Source: Odontocerum albicorne (Eukaryota; Arthropoda; Insecta; Trichoptera; Odontoceridae). Taken from it: DNA of 64,000 nt. Numbering within the stretch: position 1 is the first letter of the stretch; each line of letters opens with the position of its first letter. The stretch lies in assembly GCA_949825065.1 (NCBI GenBank), contig OX463841.1, positions 16,879,064 to 16,943,063 of the forward strand. Direction: 5' to 3'. Below, piece after piece: positions 52,991-63,504 of the stretch. The position numbers and the translations under genes are program-made. The notes below the pieces were generated by a model. It saw only the letters and a list, made by a program, of their open reading frames with translations. It did no database searches and had not been told where the DNA came from.

Positions 52991-53209
52991 ATTTATGTAT
53001 TTATTATGGTGTCGATCTCCAGACGACTGCCTAGTCAGAGCGTACCTGACTCCGGGACTGAGTTTAGTCCTTATCACGCCTGTTATGAATGCTTGATGCC
53101 CCACGTGCCAGAAGCATCCTGCTAATTTACTTGATGGGAGTGGCTGGAGTAAGGGCATTTATATTTTATAAGCTCTGACATAACTCTAGTTTTATTTATA
53201 GTTGTTTAT

Positions 53210-53335
53210 AGATACCGTCACGGCAGTTCCCTGTAGGGTTGGTAAATATTACAGAGCGCCAGACTTTATTATCTTTCGGCTTTTACATAGCAATACACTT
53301 TTGCATTTGAACTTAAGGCTGATGCACGTTGTGAT
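53210..53335 (-). pseudogene. RTE-like 3' tip
   Basis: gataccgtcacggcagttcc, agagcgccagactttattat: reverse of the family's 3' end. Confidence 0.5.
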
Positions 53336-53417
53336 TCTCTATGGAACTTTGTTTCCCATCGCCTCACGCCGTTCGATATCCCTCAAATAGGTAACAAAGT
53401 CAATGGGGCAATAAACG

Positions 53418-53878
53418 TGTAGGAACTACTGTCGTCGCTGAATATTGTCAACACACACGGTCAACGACCGACGAAACGACCTTTGGATATGTCCAAAGGT
53501 CGCATACCAAAACATTGAAATTGTTTAGCCACAAATACTATTTACGATACATTCCACAGTAGAAAGAGAACGCATCATGCTGTCTCGCCGTTTTCGCCAA
53601 CAAATTGTCTACCCACAATATTATTTGCGATGTCTGCAATATTTCAATCGACCATTTCTGCACGCACAGAACCGAGATAAAAATATATTGCGGGCGCACT
53701 CCCGCGCCCATTCTGAAATGTATAAATACCCACTTACCGATAAATAAAGCATCATTAATTATTATTTATTATTCATTGATTCATTCACCCTCTCTTTCCG
53801 CATTGCTAATTGACGTATTTTATTTAAATACCAAACAATCAAAATCATCAGCGCGCACTTCAACAAACATCCGCTAAA
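53418..53878 (+). mobile_element. LTR-C of a Ty3/gypsy element
   Basis: 461 bp, tgtaggaactactg to catccgctaaa. A TATA box (tataaata at about 53718) follows a GC-rich stretch, and aataaa comes 30 bp later, the usual LTR promoter and poly(A) layout. A tRNA-Trp-type primer-binding site starts 1 bp downstream. The element's internal part is missing; an RTE-like relic follows from about 53925. Confidence 0.8.
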
Positions 53879-53879
53879 G

Positions 53880-53895
53880 TGGTGACCCCGACGTG
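53880..53895 (+). promoter_or_regulatory. Primer-binding site, tRNA-Trp type
   Basis: tggtgaccccgacgtg is complementary to the 3' end of eukaryotic tRNA-Trp including CCA (cacgtcggggtcacca). tRNA-Trp priming is known for the CsRn1 clade of Ty3/gypsy elements. Confidence 0.8.
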
Positions 53896-53924
53896 ATCGA
53901 AGCAGACTGTATCCTCGAAGCAGA

Positions 53925-54420
53925 CTGTATCAAAATCTGCCAAGCTGATAGTCCACAATAGTGTTTTGGTGTATGGGAGTGAAACGTGCATGTGAAAAGG
54001 ATAGAAGGTCGAATCAATGCTGTAGAAATGCATGCATTGAGAAGAATACATGGAGTGACAATGTATGACAGAATACGAAGTAAAGTGATTAGAGATAAAT
54101 GTGAACTAAAGGCTGATGTGTTAAGTAAGATGAAGAAGAGCGCACTGAGATGGTTTGGACATATGGAATGAATGATTAAAGAAAGACTAACAAAACATAT
54201 ATGGTGCAAATGAGAGTGGAAGACGTGTGAAAGGAAGACCGAGAAAGTATGGTTGGATCAGGTGAATTATATTCTGGAAAAGCAGCGATATCGTAGAGGT
54301 TTTATTAGGTGTAAGAATGTGGAGTAGGCTAAGGATGTGTGTCGAGATAGAAAAGTCTGGCGCTCTTATGCCTACCCCGACAAGGAAATGGCGTGATGGG
54401 ATGTATGCATATATAAGCCT
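53925..54420 (+). pseudogene. RTE-like endonuclease-RT C-terminal relic (best copy)
   Basis: Reads VKRIEGRINAVEMHALRRIH, then GVTMYDRIRSKVIRDKCELK, ADVLSKMKKSALRWFGHME, stop, then ERLTKHI, VWLDQVN, and CRDRKVWRS into the 3' tip. The order R-I-N-A-V-E-M-x-x-L-R, D-R-I-R-x-x-V-I-R, L-R-W-F-G-H-V is that of a large insect LINE family. Several stops interrupt it. It serves as the reference for the many fragments in this window. Confidence 0.8.
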
Positions 54421-54480
54421 TCTCATTCTGACTCCGCGTTTATTTCTTTCATTCAAAACAGCATTTACTTGATCCAACTA

Positions 54481-55229
54481 CAGTGAAACCCCGTTTTTTA
54501 CGTTTTTGAAGGGACTGATAAAAAAACGTAATTGGAGGAAAAACGTAGATGGACGGGGTGAGAAAAAAAATGAAAATATTTTTTTATTTAGATAAAACTT
54601 TTTCAATCGATTCGCGATTTTTTATTATCGTAGCCAAAGTTGTAATGGGTATCCCCAAATCACACGCGAGCCAAACACGTGAACCAACGTTTTTATTCAC
54701 TATTTCGAGAATTTTCCTTTTCTCTTAAATCGATAATATTTTTCTTTGCTGAGACATTATTTCAAGGGATCCAACGAAAAATTAAAAGAAATGAAAAAAA
54801 AATGTAAATTGACACACGAAATACACGACAATTGAAATTGTATGTACACGATCGACACGTTTAAAACACAAGCATAGATTGACCAAATGCATATACAGTC
54901 TGCCTGCCTCTGATTCGCTAAATTCCCCACCAATTGTATCGTATCACACGACTCGTGTAACCTTGATCATGAGCGCTGCAGGTGCACACGTGTCTATAAG
55001 TATAAAAAACATATTTCTTATTCCTAATATTGATTTCAAATATTTTAAATCGTCGCGCATTTAATTAAATATGTTTATATTTGCATTTTAAATATTTCAA
55101 ACGTAAATTGCGGGAAATAAAAATGTAAAAGCGGGTACTAAATGTACTAAAATAAAACGGGATTGGAAAAATTGAACGCAAATAGCGGGAAAATGTGAAT
55201 TCCGGGCACGTAAAAACGGGGTATCACTG
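54481..55229. mobile_element. pogo/Tigger-like non-autonomous element
   Basis: 749 bp with TA at 54479-54480 and 55230-55231. Ends cagtgaaaccccgttttt and, inverted, cagtgataccccgttttt followed by acg; the CAGTG...CCCCGTTTTTACG type is typical of pogo/Tigger elements. A CENP-B-like N-terminal fragment lies inside on the minus strand. Confidence 0.8.
54584..54757 (-). pseudogene. CENP-B-type helix-turn-helix fragment of a pogo transposase
   Basis: The minus strand from ATG at 54757 reads MSQQRKILSI, stop, EKRKILEIVN, then LACDLGIPITTLATIIKNRE and SIEKVLSK before a stop. This is the first DNA-binding domain of pogo transposases (K-x-x-I-L...V...G-I-P-x-x-T-L-x-x-I-x-K-N-x-E-x-I). One stop is internal, and the second DNA-binding and DDE domains are missing. 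Confidence 0.75.
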
Positions 55230-55295
55230 TATATTTTTCTTTGCATTTCTCCACCACGCCTTCCATTCACATTTGCATGTATCCTTTCAGTCTTT

Positions 55296-55513
55296 TTCCG
55301 CGAAAACTTGTGTACCTACATAAACTTTTCAAATTTAAATTTAAGGTATATTGAATACACAATGAATTAAAAGGGTGGGTATCTTTATTATGAAAATTTG
55401 CTGTGAGGGGTTGTACGCCATTCACCGGAAGTTTTTTTAGGTGGAACAATTTAAAAAAAAATTGCGAACCCCTAATTTAAAATATAGTACTGTATGAGTT
55501 AATTTTTTCACCT
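55296..55513. other. No gene recognised
   Basis: AT-rich, no supported feature. Confidence 0.5.
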
Positions 55514-55517
55514 TTAA

Positions 55518-56117
55518 CCCTTCCTATCCTGTGATGTATAACCAGTACACATTGCTTTTAAAAACTTTAATATCTCTATAAATATAATAAATACTGGGTT
55601 CAGATTTTAGTTATTCCTCCGTTATACATTTACGCATTGAATGAAAAAATAATATTAATAATAATCATCACTTATCGGCCACATCAGAGATATTTTGTGA
55701 AAATCGGGAATAAATTCACCAATACAATCAGACGTGTGCCAGTGTGTGACGTAGGTATATTCATTCTAAAAAACCGATATGGGTGAGGAAGCGAAGTTAT
55801 TCACGTCTCACTCTACTTCGGTATATGGAAACGCAAAAAATAGAATCTCAGTTCGCTCGTTTCTCTCTTTTTAGTAGCTAGCAGGCTTTCGTTCGAGGTG
55901 GTCTCTTCGCCCGTTTTGTGAACGTCGTCCGATGTTTTTTTTTTTCATGTTTCCAGCAATTAAATTTCAATTATTATCACTTTTGACTTCAAATTTAATT
56001 AATTTAAGCGATTGGCCATGAATATTCTTATTTTTCCGATTTTAAATCGCTCATTTTTACATGTGTATTGAATACACATCACCGGAACGAGCGGATTTTT
56101 TTATTTGAAGGGAAAGA
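55518..56117. mobile_element. TTAA MITE (family pB-C), copy 2
   Basis: 600 bp, inverse of 10336-10815. Left TTAA 55514-55517 with cccttcctatcctgtg; right end diverged (gggaaaga) before TTAA at 56118-56121. Shares gtgaacgtcgtccgatgttt and ggtggtctcttcgcccg. Confidence 0.75.
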
Positions 56118-56121
56118 TTAA

Positions 56122-56589
56122 TAGTTTAAATTTGAAACCAAGGTGTATTATGACTCCTTTTTACATCCGTCGCCTTCCTGCCTGTCTCGTGCCGTTCCCC
56201 TTATCACAGAGCCAAGCCCCATTCTTGGTGATAGTAATAATTCGTTTCCTCCCTAATTGACTTGGCAAGTGTAGTCGTGTGAATCCTCTTGGCCCCCTCT
56301 CCTCCGCCGAAGTATGGCCTTGGTTTGGCGCGTTGATTGAACCTGGTCACCGCGGATTGATATCGGGTTTCAGTACACTGTGCCAGGTGATATCATAGTG
56401 GATGGCGCTGTGATGGATCGTTATATGATGAATATTTGATAAAAAAATTGTGTTGCCAAGAACTCGATTAAAATCGAAATTTATTTTAATTTTTTTCGAG
56501 TCTTCGCCATTCACTGCATCACATCCGTCCACGCATTTAAGGAATAAATCGAGTTTCCTCAAGTGCGAACTACACTCAAAAGTTATTTT
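56122..56589. other. Apparently single-copy sequence
   Basis: GC-richer between about 56160 and 56390, no match to repeats in the window; no protein-like frame. Confidence 0.35.
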
Positions 56590-56860
56590 CATACAGATAA
56601 TAATGAAAGGACAATTTATATAGAGCCTTTTAGAGAGCAGACTCCTCAACGGTGCTCTAACTCGGAATTCGAACCCATTTTTATTGATTGATTAAGAATA
56701 TTATAAAATAAATGTATTTAAATTGAGAGTAAGGATAAAAAACGATGGCTGCGATGTTTGATCTAGGTACTTTCCCGCATCTATATTTGTTTTGAAAAAT
56801 ATATTTGGTAAGAAAACAGCTGAAAACTTACCAAGGGAAGACAAACTATTGAATAAACCT
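56590..56860 (-). mobile_element. SINE-2, long copy
   Basis: Reverse of 49866-50140: aggacaatttatatagagcc, ggtgctctaactcggaattc, gatggctgcgatgtttgatc and ggtaagaaaacagctgaaaa. Confidence 0.65.
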
Positions 56861-56998
56861 TTCTAGATCTTCCAGTATTTTATAGTAACATATATGATTT
56901 TAGGTGGACTGTACGTATGCAGTGTTCATGTATGTTATAATCATAAATTTTGATAAGATCTACCAAAAAGGTTTGTCTTCAAGTGCTTCCTAAAGCTT

Positions 56999-57093
56999 TA
57001 CTTCTTCTTCCTCTTCTTTTAGGCCTGTTGGCCTGTTATGGTCCTGCATCATCGTTTCCCTCTTGTGACGTCGACTGCCAGCTGTCTTTCCAT
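56999..57093 (-). mobile_element. 5'-truncated LINE insertion with target duplication
   Basis: 95 bp of the type 3 RT tail (minus: WQSTSQEGN-like, then GP-stop-QANRPK) with its (gaa)n tract, between perfect 13-bp duplications cttcctaaagctt (56986-56998, 57094-57106). A textbook target-primed insertion, extremely 5'-truncated. Confidence 0.85.
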
Positions 57094-57106
57094 CTTCCTA
57101 AAGCTT

Positions 57107-57818
57107 CACACGTCCCCTATATATCTAACACTTAGAGGCAGACCATTCTACGCTACAAGACCAGCAACTAAAACGCTGTAATTAATATCCCGCCCTATTG
57201 AATCGATCCCGGACAGTGAATTTATTCGATGATGATGTATCGACCTCAAAATTCTACTCTTCTTCGAAGTAAGAAACTCTTTTTACGCTATGAAAAGATC
57301 TCAAATACCTCCTTCATTGTTGACGCCACACCGAAGTGTAAACAGGATAAGAATTAATCAGACAGAAGGTCTACCACAGGGGGCGAGATTTGTTCGTGAG
57401 GCACTTCAAATTTAGCAAAAGGCTTTATGTTTGGTTGTACGCAGCTTAAAAGATTTTATATTTTCGCAAAAAAAAATCAAATAATAAACAGTCATCATGG
57501 ATATCTCAAATTTCGGGTAACCTATCGTGTTGAAAATAGTCCGATATATAACACCGCAGAGCTTTTTTTTTCTAAAATTAGAATTTTCATTCTCTTCGCA
57601 GTTTACATGTGGTTAGCAAATTTATCTGGGTTACTACAAAAGTTATTTAGGCATATTTCATAGTATAAAAGCTACTTGGATGCTCACCGCATGTCGACAG
57701 TTCGAAACCTTTGCCGATTTACTTTCGCAGAATGAAATTTTTTTTTTCACAATATTCCGAAGATATTCTAAACAGATCTATATTTATGTATCTCGAATAG
57801 TTGTCACAAACATGAAAC
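57107..57818. other. No gene recognised
   Basis: A 78-residue plus frame at 57427-57663 has no recognisable domain. Confidence 0.5.
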
Positions 57819-57820
57819 TA

Positions 57821-58372
57821 ATAGCTTGATCAAAAAGTTTTAGGACTATTCATAAAATCGAAAATACAAGTTTATTCATCAAAATCGATATGGTCTCCTT
57901 CAAAGTACTCCCCATCGACTGCAACGCACTTATGCCAGCGCTTGATCCAATCCTCGAAACACCGCTGGTACTCAATTTTCGGTATGTCCATCAGAGCCGT
58001 CTTCGATTTTTTCATGACATCCTCTCGGGTGCTGTAACGCGCTCCGCGAAGCGGTTTTTTAAGTCGGTTGAACAGGAAAAAGTCGCAGGGAGGCAGATCA
58101 GGTGAATTCGAAGGCTGCTGGTTAGTATTCGTGTTGTTTTTGCTAAAAAAACTCGTGGCAATCATGTCTTTCGCGATGTCAACGCGGTCCTTTTTTTGCA
58201 TGAAATTGAGGTCTTTCGGCACCAGTTTTGCAGCGAAACGTCTCTATGACGCTGAAATTTGAAGGGAAGTGTCAATGATATATGTGGTAACCTAACAAAA
58301 ACAAAAGAATTCCAATCGGGTGACTGACAGCGCCATACGATGGCCGGTCCTAAAACTTTTTGATCAAGGTAG
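57821..58372 (-). mobile_element. mariner-C derivative 3 (552 bp)
   Basis: Ends atagcttgatcaaaaagttt (mutated) and, inverted, ctaccttgatcaaaaagttt. Left TA at 57819-57820; right flank AA. The minus frame 57872-58222 reads MPKDLNFMQKKDRVDIAKDM, SPDLPPCDFFLFNRLKKPLR and ends FEGDHIDFDE, so VPKDL is joined almost directly to the third-Asp region; the catalytic middle is deleted. Confidence 0.85.
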
Positions 58373-58623
58373 AATCTCTTTTCCAACATAGTTTGATTAG
58401 ATGTTGCTCCCATCAGAAATTCAAATATATGAGAAGAGCCTTCACGCTTAGAAGGTAGAGTCCCATCACACCTAGAAAAAATCTTTTAGGACAGATCCAC
58501 AGATAGACATTGCACTCACTCAAGTATGTATTACGAGTATATTTAGTAAGCAAGCACAGCACGCAAGTTATACATCATTGCTATTTTTTGAAAACTGTTT
58601 AATCTTTACAACTCTTACATGCG
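58373..58623. other. No gene recognised
   Basis: Short unassigned spacer. Confidence 0.5.
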
Positions 58624-58625
58624 TA

Positions 58626-58820
58626 CAGTACCCGGCGGTAAGTAATACACATGACTTTGTAGAGCGTCGTCTCTGTCGCACGGTGCGCTAACTGTCCGGT
58701 ACACGACGACGCGACGGAACACGTGCATGAATGACATAGACGCTCTATAGCCGAAGTTAGCCGATTATGGCCGACAGTCTCTTTCTTAGCCCGATTTGTA
58801 TTACTTACCACCGGGTACTG
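58626..58820. mobile_element. M1 MITE, short copy (195 bp)
   Basis: Ends cagtacccggcggtaagtaa and, inverted, cagtacccggtggtaagtaa, with TA at 58624-58625 and 58821-58822. Parts of the M1 arms (tagagcgtcgtctctgtc; gccgaagttagccgattatg) remain, with a rearranged middle. Confidence 0.85.
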
Positions 58821-58824
58821 TACA

Positions 58825-58908
58825 TACATATTCTATGATGTTATGAAGTAAATCAGAAGCGTCATATTTCAATTTTCCTTCGTATTTCACTTTCTTTGGT
58901 ACGTCCAT
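58825..58908 (-). CDS. Possible first exon, function unknown
   Basis: ATG at 58908 (next base G, preceded by a T-run) opens MDVPKKVKYEGKLKYDASDL then LHNIIEY, ending at a GTATGT donor-like site near 58826-58831, just before the M1 MITE. The sequence is protein-like and lysine-rich. I do not recognise it. It is very short and may be chance. Confidence 0.2.
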
Positions 58909-59324
58909 AATAAAAAAAATAATGACTTGACACCAGTGATAGAATGACGTTCGTTTCGCCTGTGCAGACAGACGAGGCACGATTGCCTCACAATGGGCGA
59001 CTCCACTACGTGATTCATTGCATATGGACACACTTCCGGGCCTATTGTAACACGAAGTACGCGCAGTGTCTTTGCCATTTGCAAACTAACTCCTGGCACC
59101 AGCATAAACAGGACGTCATTATTTTTTTACGATCGATTTTGACCATTAATTTGTTTTACAAAACAATCTGAGTGCGAGTAAATACAGAAATACAAGATGC
59201 TACATTTATAAAAAAATATCCGCTTAGAACACAATAGACAGGGGCCCAAAATGCCCAGGGCTAGTTCGTTTTTTATAAAACGTGTCTTTAGAAATAAAAA
59301 ATTGACCAACCTCCCCCAATCTCC
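58909..59324. other. No repeat recognised
   Basis: GC-richer at 58930-59110; could be 5' leader of the possible exon. No supported gene. Confidence 0.35.
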
Positions 59325-59580
59325 ACGTGTGCATGAAAATTATGTGGCAATGGGCAGGACACGTATCCAGAATGTCAGATTGCCGATGGACATCCGCAAT
59401 AATCCAATGGTACACATGAGGCATAGAGACCCAGAAAATACTGAAGGTATGCTGGATAGATGAAATCAGGAAGCATGGCAGCATCACATGGCACTAACGA
59501 GCAAAAAACTGAACTATTTAGAGTCGACTTGGGGAGACCTTCATCCAGCGGTTGACAATGATGATGATAATGATATACCA
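59325..59580 (+). pseudogene. Endonuclease-RT C-terminal relic with (gat)n tail
   Basis: Reads MWQWAGHVSRMSDCRWTSAI then IQWY and WIDEIRKHGSITWH, ending in gatgatgataatgata. Second copy of the relic at 19960-20440, but 5'-truncated within the tail. Confidence 0.75.
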
Positions 59581-59899
59581 ACCCTGACGGTAGATCCCTT
59601 ATTATTTTGTTACCTGAATTAGTGAGACCTCCGACACCAAGGGTTTACTCTGCTGCACATAAGGAAGAAACTTACACCGTTTCAAATCGTCTACTAATTG
59701 TACCTGAAGATAAGCTGAGACCATTTACGAGGGATATCAGATTTATAGAGGCACATCTGTGCTATATGATACATATAATAATAACTTGGTATCTGCAAGT
59801 TAACATACACGATATAAGTCGTTGCAGCAAACTCGAACGAAAACCGCACGAACCGTTACCCAATAATGGCCTCAGCCACTACCTTCTTATCTTTACGCT
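59581..59899. other. No gene recognised
   Basis: A 105-residue plus frame (59607-59924) has no recognisable domain. Confidence 0.4.
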
Positions 59900-60030
59900 C
59901 AACTTATATCTATTTATTTTGTAATATTTTTAATCTGTCAATAATAGTGTCTTCGAATCTCGAGTTAGAGCGTCTTTCTGGGAGGGTCTGCTCTCTGACC
60001 GCCGTTATATAAATTATTATTATCAATTTT
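59900..60030 (+). repeat. SINE-2 end
   Basis: tttaatctgtcaataatagt, gagttagagcgtctttctgg and gtctgctctctgaccgccgt match the end of 49866-50140. Confidence 0.65.
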
Positions 60031-60303
60031 AATATTCGCAATAAATATATGTTGATATGCTTATTAGGACTTCGTAGTAGCCAGGATACTGCAACATGGG
60101 AACGGATATGTCAAAAGAAGAAGATGCAAATTTTTATCTGTAGTTTTCATTGGGAATTCTCGCAGGCCTCTGTGGGCGGAAGTTGATACATATTGTTAGT
60201 GTAAGCCGTTGACTGTTGATATTCAAATTCCTAGGACTGTTTGTGTATCTTTCGTATCTTATAACGCTAGCCTACTCTTTGAAAAGTAGTCATAAATACG
60301 TAA
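60031..60303. other. No gene recognised
   Basis: Unassigned spacer before the mariner. Confidence 0.5.
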
Positions 60304-60305
60304 TA

Positions 60306-61591
60306 TTAGGTCCTTACATATGAAATTGGCGTTTTGCCGTACTGGCAACTTTGATCTCAAATATCTTCTCTTTGGTTAGGAATTCCAAATTCAAATTTAT
60401 ACAGCTATTTACTCAAGTATTTGTGTTTCGAAAATTATAATTCATTTGTTTTTTCCTCAATTGTTTTTTTTCTTTGCGTCACTCAGTTTACAAAATGGAA
60501 AACTTGAAATATCGCGTTATTTACGAGTACGAGTTCCACCGTGGCACCAGTGCTGCAGAAACGACTCGAAGGAATAATGATGTGTATGGCGACGGTGCCG
60601 CAAAAGAAAACACAGTGCGTTTTTGGTTCCAACGTTTTCGTTCTGGAAATTTCGACCTTCAGAACAAGCCCTGTGGACGGCCGGAGACCAAAGTTGATAA
60701 TGAAGAATTGAAGGCTATTGTGGAAGCGGATCCATCGCAAACCACGTCCGAGTTAGCTGCAGGCTGCGGTGTTAGTGATAAAACTGTTTTAATCCACTTG
60801 AAGCAAATTGGGAAGGTGAAAAAGCTTGAAAGGTGGGTACCTCACGAATTGAGTGAAGCAAATCAACAAACGCGCGTTGACTGCTGCGTTGCATTACTCA
60901 ACCGGCACAATAATTAAGGGATTTTGAATCGAATCATTACCTGTGATGAAAAATGGATCCTGTATGATAATCGGAAGCGCTCATCGCAATGGCTGAACCC
61001 TGCCGAACCAGCCAAACCATGCCCCAAGCGAAAATTGACTCCAAAAAAGTTACTTGTGAGCGTTTGGTGGACTAGTGCTGGTGTCGTTCACTACAGCTTT
61101 CTTAAATCTGGCCAGACGATTACGGCAGATGTCTATTGTCAGCAACTGCAAACCATGATGGAAAAGCTAGCTGCTAAACAACCGAGGCTAGTTAATCGCT
61201 CTAAGCCACTGCTGCTTCATGATAACGCTAGACCACACACTGCACAACAGACGGCTACCAAATTAGAAGAGCTTCAATTGGAATGTCTAAGACATCCACC
61301 GTACTCTCCGGACCTTGCCCCAACAGATTACTATTTTTTTCGAAATTTGGATAACTTCTTGCAAGGGAAAAAATTCAACTCCGATGGGGCAGTCCAAACC
61401 GACTTCAAAGATTTTATTGATTCCCGTCCGAATGGTTTTTTTAGTAAAGGGATCTATGAACTACCTATGAGATGGCAAAAGTGCATAGATAGCAATGGTA
61501 CATACTTTGATTAAATAAATATATTATATTAAAAAAAATCTACTTTATGTTCCTCCCAAACAAAACGCCAATTTCATATGTAAGGACCTAA
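60306..61591 (+). mobile_element. Full-length mariner (mariner-D)
   Basis: 1286 bp, the usual length for an autonomous mariner. Ends ttaggtccttacatatgaaa and its exact inverse (continuing ttggcgttttg; 31 bp or more), with TA at 60304-60305 and 61592-61593. Both untranslated regions are present. A single internal stop is the only obvious lesion in the gene. Confidence 0.95.
60495..61514 (+). pseudogene. mariner transposase, near-complete, one in-frame stop
   Basis: From ATG at 60495 (MENLKYRVIYEYEFHRGTSA) to TAA at 61512-61514, 339 codons, the usual mariner size of about 345. N-terminal helix-turn-helix region with WFQRFRSGNFDLQN and GRPETKVD; the mariner signature WVPHEL at about residue 118. 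Catalytic Asp in ITCDEKWILY, LLHDNARPHT and YSPDLAPTDYYFF, with 34 residues between the last two. C-terminus CIDSNGTYFD. One TAA at 60915-60917 splits it just before the first Asp, and the frame is the same on both sides. The upstream in-frame ATG at 60474 lies in the leader and is less likely the start. The stop should abolish activity unless read through. Confidence 0.95.
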
Positions 61592-61593
61592 TA

Positions 61594-61858
61594 GTGACTT
61601 ATTTGTCATTTTATCTAGCCTCGTTGGATTTATCATTCTGCGTCATGGGTTGGCAACCTTTTTCCACTGGCCAGCAGTAATGTATGTTAGAAGATGGCGT
61701 ACCACATTCATCTATTGAACTATTTTATTACAAATAAAGGAATGTAATAATAGTTAAGTATATAACTATGAATAACGATTTTTTTTTTATTAAAGTAACG
61801 TTTATATTTATTAACCAACAGTTTGATACTGTTTGGCACTCGAAAGTTTTTTTAAATA
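61594..61858. other. Possible hAT scrap
   Basis: gggttggcaacctttttcca (about 61648) resembles a hAT terminal sequence; no partner end. Confidence 0.3.
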
Positions 61859-61863
61859 TTAGG

Positions 61864-62390
61864 GGTACGGCACAGGTACAAAGAACTGTAGCAATATGTG
61901 GATGGTTTCTGTTCGATGCTCGGATAATTCAGCTCACGTTCAAAAGTAGCAGGTCGGTTAGAATTAGAAGCGATTCCTCTTAGGCAGGTAGTAGAAGGTC
62001 GCATGTAAAAGGCAATAGACAGAGTGAATTGAGAATGTATTTTCGACTTTTGGCACTTCTTATGTGCGGCCGATCGCTCATCGCAAGCTCCTGTTTCCGC
62101 CCGTGCACGTCGTCATAACTCGCGAAATATCACAATTTTCGCAAGTTTTGCGCATACATAGGCCGGCAGACTTCCGATACTGTCTCATGATGGCCGTACA
62201 TAAGTCACATTTCCGTTACAGTCGCGACACAGCGCGGACCCCAACAAACATAAAATATACATACAAAATCGAAAAATACCAAATAACATCAAAATATAAC
62301 CAAGAATTTATACATCAAAATACCAATGTTCTACTAACATAAACAACAAGAAAACAATTATGTTTTATTGTGACGCATACGTCCGATACA
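61864..62390. mobile_element. Solo LTR-A
   Basis: 527 bp, ggtacggcacagg (first base changed from T) to gtccgataca, with exact duplications ttagg at 61859-61863 and 62391-62395. Confidence 0.9.
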
Positions 62391-62395
62391 TTAGG

Positions 62396-62564
62396 TGATA
62401 GGCTGAATGAGCTCAGAAAGAATATATTTTCTAAATAACCCTCAGTAATGTTGGTTCTTAACTCGCTTGTTATATACAATATTAAATTTTTTTAAAGGTG
62501 CTAGTAAATATTTGCGTGCCATGGGCGAGTTGGAAGGGACAATGAAACAATTGTAGCGACAGGG
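62396..62564. other. No gene recognised
   Basis: Short spacer. Confidence 0.5.
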
Positions 62565-62860
62565 AACAAGGTAAACGGAGCACTTAATGTAATATACAAC
62601 CGCGCAATATCAAAAGTAACAAATATGACAATATATAATAATGTGTTGGTGCCCATATTGACGTATGGAAGTGAAACTTGAACTAGACAGAATAAGGATA
62701 AAAGTAAAATTAATTAATGCTGGGGAGAGGCGTGCTCTAAGGGAAAATTGAGGAGTATCAATGTATGAAAGAAGGCGAAATGATCTGATCATATCAGAAA
62801 TTGTCTGTTCTCTGTGTCGACCCATCCCGCAAGGGACACGACGTGATGATAACATATGTA
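62565..62860 (+). pseudogene. RTE-like RT relic
   Basis: Reads TGNKVNGALNVIYNRAISKV then NVLVPILTYGSET, the A-L...V-L-V-P-x-L-x-Y-G-S-E-T motif at the end of the RT domain, then decays to the 3' tip ccgcaagggacacgacgtga. The middle of the tail is deleted. Confidence 0.7.
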
Positions 62861-62989
62861 TGCATTAGTTTTGCATGATTTGTCAAGTTAGTGTGAAGCC
62901 CAGATTCATGAAAATATTTGTAGAATTTTACTCGAGATACTCGTACACTATAAAGATATAAGAAAATGACTGATATGTGTCAAATATAG

Positions 62990-63420
62990 TAAATGCTGTA
63001 GAAATGAGTACACTTATAAGAATACATGGAGTGACATTGTATGATAAAATACGGATTTAAGGGATTAGAGATGAATGTAAACTTAAACCTGACGAATAAG
63101 ATGAAAAATATAACTCTGAAATGGTTTGGGCATGTATAACGAATGAATGAAGAAAAACTAACGAAACAGATATACAGTGCAATTGTGAGTGGAAGGCGTG
63201 GTAGAGGAAGACCAAGGAAAGTATGGATTGATCAAGTGCATGAAATTTTGAAATAATGAAATGTAATTAATCAAATAAATCGTAGGAGACATATGAGAGT
63301 GTAAGGTGTGTATTAGTATAGAAGAGGCGAAATATATGTGTCGCGAAAAGGAAAGTTTGACGCTCTCTTCTTTCGGTCTACTCCGACAGGGAAACGGCGT
63401 GACGTTAGGTGTGTATGTAC
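62990..63420 (+). pseudogene. RTE-like RT C-terminal relic
   Basis: Reads VNAVEMSTLIRIHGVTLYDK, IRDECKLKPDE, then in other frames MVWACI and gaaggcgtggtagaggaaga (R-R-G-R-G-R-P), ending caggg aaacggcgtgacg. Same family as 53925-54420. Confidence 0.7.
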
Positions 63421-63504
63421 TTTAAAATTGAGTTCGATTCACTGTTGCGAGAGTCTGCCCGGCTTAAGAATCTAGGTTTCGGGTTGTTTACCAGACATAT
63501 GATA

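Larger units (their letters stand above)
54425..55295 (-). pseudogene. RTE-like relic split by a pogo-like MITE
   Basis: Before the insertion: catttacttgatccaacta; after it: tttgcatttctccaccacgc then cttccattcacatttgcat. The reverse reads gcaaatgtgaatggaaggcg...gttggatcaagtaaatg, which is contiguous in other copies (63180-63240). Confidence 0.6.
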
